Below are positions 15,068-16,975 of a DNA stretch of 16,975 bases, one piece after another. Below the pieces are notes generated by a model, which made no database searches, was not told the DNA's origin, and was given only the letters and a program-made list of their open reading frames with translations. Origin of the DNA: Desulfobacterales bacterium S5133MH16 (GTDB lineage: Bacteria > Desulfobacterota > Desulfobacteria > Desulfobacterales > UBA11574); assembly GCA_001751005.1 (NCBI GenBank), contig MAXL01000511.1, forward strand, positions 1-16,975. The letters are read 5' to 3'. Every line of letters starts with the position of its first letter. The first letter of the stretch is position 1. Both the position numbers and the translations under genes were made by a program.

Positions 15068-15247
15068 GAACGTCCAACATCGAACATTGAACGTCGAATA
15101 ATGATGTCGCTCCGCTCCTCAAATTATTATAAAATCGAATGAAAAACAAACATCCAATACCAAACATTCAACAGCTATTTCTTTTCAGCCGTTTTGGGTT
15201 TCCCTTTTCCCATTCAACGTTCGATGTTGGACGTTCGATGTTCGATG
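15068..15247. repeat. Heptamer tandem-repeat array B, arms in opposite orientation
   Basis: This occupies most of the 323-base gap (15018-15340) between pgk and the TVP38-like gene. The left arm (15069-15103) is five 7-base units of type AACATCG/AACGTCC. A second same-direction set lies at 15147-15174, with CAAACAT recurring 14 bases apart. The right arm (15213-15247) is five units of type TTCGATG. GAACGTCCAACATCGAAC (15068-15085) is perfectly complementary to 15219-15236, so an 18-base stem can form, with about 130 bases of loop. A short GC stretch (GTCGCTCCGCTCCTC, 15106-15120) lies between. The rest of the gap holds the pgk terminator candidate. Confidence 0.8.
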
Positions 15248-15287
15248 TTTATCTTTTTCGGTAAACCTTCCACAGTTTTTCCGACGC

Positions 15288-15322
15288 AAAAAATAATAAA
15301 GCGCTTATGGGGCTTCGCCCCA
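15288..15322 (-). terminator. Candidate Rho-independent terminator of pgk
   Basis: On the minus strand, 18 bases after the pgk stop, TGGGGC-GAA-GCCCCA (15308-15322) forms a perfect 6-base stem. It is followed by TAAGCGC and then a T-rich run (15288-15300). The seven-base gap before the T-run makes it imperfect. Confidence 0.5.
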
Positions 15323-15340
15323 ACTGGAATAGTCAACAAC

Positions 15341-16519
15341 CTAGACCTCCAGTGCAGCCACGGCCGGCAGGACCTTACCCTCCAAAAGAGTAAGAAAAGC
15401 GCCTCCGCCTGTTGAGATATATGTTATTCTGTCAGTTTCGCCGCTCTCGTGTACGGCAACATCTGTATCTCCACCGCCAACGATTGAGAGTGCATAAGAA
15501 TTGGCCACACTATTGGCCATGGCGAATGTCCCCCGGCTGAATGCGTCCATTTCAAAAACACCCATAGGGCCGTTCCATATAATGGTTTTGGCATCATATA
15601 AAATTTCGTCATAGAGCCTGGATGTGGCAGGACCGATATCCATAATCATCCAACTACTTGGGATCTCCTGTATGGGGACGATCTTGATTTCAGCTCTGGC
15701 ATCAAAGTGGCTTGCCACCACTGCATCTACCGGAAGATAGAACTTTATACCGCTTTCAGCCGCCTTTCTCATTATAGACGCAGCAAATTCAATAAGATCA
15801 ATTTCTATTTTCGACTTTCCTAAATCGTGGCCGGAACTTTTAAGGAATGTATTTGCCATGGCCCCGCCGATAATTATTTTGTCAACATGATGCAGAATAT
15901 TCTCCAGCGCCCCGAGTTTGCTTGAAACCTTTGCCCCTCCTACAATGGCAACCACGGGACGTTGTGGATCGGCCATTGCCTGTTTAAAATAGTTGAGTTC
16001 CTTTTGAAGCAAAAAACCGGCTCCGGATACCGGTGCATATTTTGTTATGGCGACAACCGATGCATTAGCCCGGTGAGATACGGCAAAAGCATCATTTATA
16101 TAAACCTCACAAAGCTCGGCCAGCGACTTCGCAAATGCATCGTCATTTTTCTGCTCCTCGGGATGGAATCTTAAATTTTCGAGGAGCACAACATCCCCCC
16201 CTTTCATTTTATTTACAAGCGCTTTTATCTCGGAACCGATACAGTCTTTTGCCATTATAACTTCTTTTCTAAGTAATCTGCCCAAGCGCTTGGCGACGGG
16301 GGAAAGGCTGAGTTCAGGCACCACCTTCCCCTTGAGCCTGCCCATGTGTGAAGCGATGATTAGCTTTGAATTATGGTCCAGTGCATATTCCAATGTCGGT
16401 AAAACAGCACGAATCCGGGAATCATCGGTGATGTTCTGATGCTCATCCATGGGAACATTAAAATCTACCCTGAAAAAGACCCTTTTGCCTGAAAGATCTA
16501 TATCTTTAATCGTTTTCAT
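15341..16519 (-). CDS. pgk: Phosphoglycerate kinase
   Basis: This glycolytic/gluconeogenic enzyme transfers phosphate between 1,3-bisphosphoglycerate and ADP. At 392 residues it is full length. Family motifs are present in order: RVDFNVP (17-23), the substrate-binding SHMGR, LLENLRFHPEE, INDAFAVSHRANAS, VGGAKVSSKL, DIGPAT, WNGPMGVFE and the nucleotide loop GGGDTDVAV with ISTGGGAFLTLLEGK near the C-terminus. The usual Pro after SHxGR is Leu here, a minor change outside the catalytic residues. ATG 16519 is preceded by an AAGGGGGG ribosome site. The four-cysteine gene lies 13 bases upstream and is probably cotranscribed. A terminator candidate follows. No gap or triosephosphate isomerase gene is in view. 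Confidence 0.97.
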   Translation of the reverse strand: MKTIKDIDLSGKRVFFRVDFNVPMDEHQNITDDSRIRAVLPTLEYALDHNSKLIIASHMGRLKGKVVPELSLSPVAKRLGRLLRKEVIMAKDCIGSEIKALVNKMKGGDVVLLENLRFHPEEQKNDDAFAKSLAELCEVYINDAFAVSHRANASVVAITKYAPVSGAGFLLQKELNYFKQAMADPQRPVVAIVGGAKVSSKLGALENILHHVDKIIIGGAMANTFLKSSGHDLGKSKIEIDLIEFAASIMRKAAESGIKFYLPVDAVVASHFDARAEIKIVPIQEIPSSWMIMDIGPATSRLYDEILYDAKTIIWNGPMGVFEMDAFSRGTFAMANSVANSYALSIVGGGDTDVAVHESGETDRITYISTGGGAFLTLLEGKVLPAVAALEV

Positions 16520-16532
16520 GATTTCGCCCCCC

Positions 16533-16820
16533 TTATCGCCCCTCTTTGGTTTTCTTTTCTAACCTGCGCTTTATATCTTTCTTTTTAGACCATCTTTCCA
16601 GAAAACCCATCGTACCGGACGTATATGCCCTGTCGATAAATTCTTCTCGGACCTTGAGTCCGCCGACTCCATCGATGGCTGATCTTAAACACTCTGTTTT
16701 GTGACGACATAACAGACAGGTCTCAGGAGTATTTCGTAAACCGTTCTTGCCTTTTGGAAAAACAGTTTCGAGTTCGCCAAAGCAGGCGGGAAATTTTTTG
16801 TCTACTTCTTTATCGGCCAT
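16533..16820 (-). CDS. Small four-cysteine protein upstream of pgk, hypothetical
   Basis: A 95-residue basic protein with exactly four cysteines: Cys13, Cys35, Cys38 and Cys44 (CLLCRHKTEC). The spacing C-x21-C-x2-C-x5-C would suit a zinc site or an iron-sulfur cluster; neither can be decided from sequence. The segment CFGELETVFPKGKNGLRNTP precedes the Cys pair. A highly charged Lys/Arg-rich tail (about 78-95) may bind nucleic acid or another protein. No membrane segment or signal peptide is seen. The start is ATG 16820 with a poor ribosome site (AAAAGA). It ends 13 bases before pgk on the same strand, so the two probably share a transcript. I recognise no named family. Confidence 0.75.
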   Translation of the reverse strand: MADKEVDKKFPACFGELETVFPKGKNGLRNTPETCLLCRHKTECLRSAIDGVGGLKVREEFIDRAYTSGTMGFLERWSKKKDIKRRLEKKTKEGR

Positions 16821-16855
16821 TGTCTTTTCAATTATTATTTATTCTAACATTGAAA

Positions 16856-16876
16856 ACCTGGTCCTTTGGGCCAGGT
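16856..16876 (-). other. Stem-loop upstream of the four-cysteine gene
   Basis: ACCTGGTCC (16856-16864) pairs with GGGCCAGGT (16868-16876) over a TTT loop, giving nine pairs with one G-U. Read on the minus strand it is followed by TTTT. It may be a weak terminator for a gene beyond the right edge or a leader structure of the pgk unit. A second, weaker pairing (CAGAG with CTCTG, about 16877-16895) lies alongside. Confidence 0.45.
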
Positions 16877-16919
16877 CAGAGATAGATGACTCTGCCTTGG
16901 AGTTTTGTGTCTAAAATCA

Positions 16920-16975
16920 CAAATTCCAAGCACCAAATTACAAATAAATCTCAAGTCTCAATTTTTCAATGACCA
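16920..16975. repeat. Heptamer tandem-repeat array C, cut by the window edge
   Basis: Six consecutive 7-base units at 16920-16961: four of type CAAATTA (CAAATTC, CAAGCAC, CAAATTA, CAAATAA) and two of type RTCTCAA. The period may continue less clearly to the edge. Only one orientation is visible. A complementary arm, as in arrays A and B, would lie outside. Confidence 0.6.

Noticed and set aside
15194..15415. 73-residue open frame on the plus strand
   Set aside because: It runs through repeat array B, the pgk terminator and the pgk 3' end; no family resemblance.

Overview
The window looks like chromosomal DNA from a sulfate-reducer-like member of the Desulfobacterota (the former delta-proteobacteria). 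This is an inference. It rests on an elongation factor G of the mitochondrial/spdEFG1 type, a protease ending in a Gly-rich linker plus CFIATAAYGS box, a short GNAT-type N-acetylglutamate synthase, and an AAA_32/LonB-type protease. Base composition is moderate and coding density is high. I see no rRNA, tRNA, CRISPR array, insertion sequence, prophage or integrase.

Layout. Bases 2-6959 carry plus-strand genes: the 3' part of a secreted subtilisin-like protease that runs off the left edge, then a probable transcription unit opened by a promoter near 1734-1761. That unit is EF-G, a RecA-like P-loop ATPase (ATGA overlap with EF-G), a GT4 glycosyltransferase (TTG start) and a HAD phosphatase-like protein (4-base gap). 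Next on the plus strand are a LonB-type protease (7084-9501) and a stand-alone RmlC/RfbC sugar epimerase (9585-10160). A small His-rich minus-strand gene (10147-10410) overlaps the rfbC tail and is divergent from a class A penicillin-binding protein (10469-12439). A short N-acetylglutamate synthase (12707-13171) follows and overlaps tail-to-tail with an unrecognised 353-residue minus-strand protein (13162-14223). The rest is minus strand: a TVP38/DedA-like membrane protein (14319-15017), phosphoglycerate kinase (15341-16519) and, just upstream of it, a 95-residue four-cysteine protein (16533-16820).

Most genes are housekeeping: translation (EF-G), glycolysis (Pgk), arginine synthesis (ArgA), cell wall (PBP1A), proteolysis (LonB) and surface sugar (RfbC). 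They do not form one pathway. Three corrected starts matter: LonB at 7084, RfbC at 9585 and ArgA at 12707.

The most distinctive non-coding feature is a set of three intergenic arrays of degenerate 7-base tandem repeats: 12530-12687, 15068-15247 and 16920 to the right edge. The first two have arms in opposite orientation around a centre, so they can fold back on themselves. Each array has its own heptamer sequence but all keep the 7-base period. They resemble, in period only, the short tandemly repeated repetitive sequences known from cyanobacteria; I know of no function for them here. Other points worth a look are the mitochondrial-type EF-G coupled to an uncharacterised ATPase, the glycosyltransferase/HAD pair, the His-rich metal-binding candidate with a palindrome at its 5' end, and two unknown proteins.
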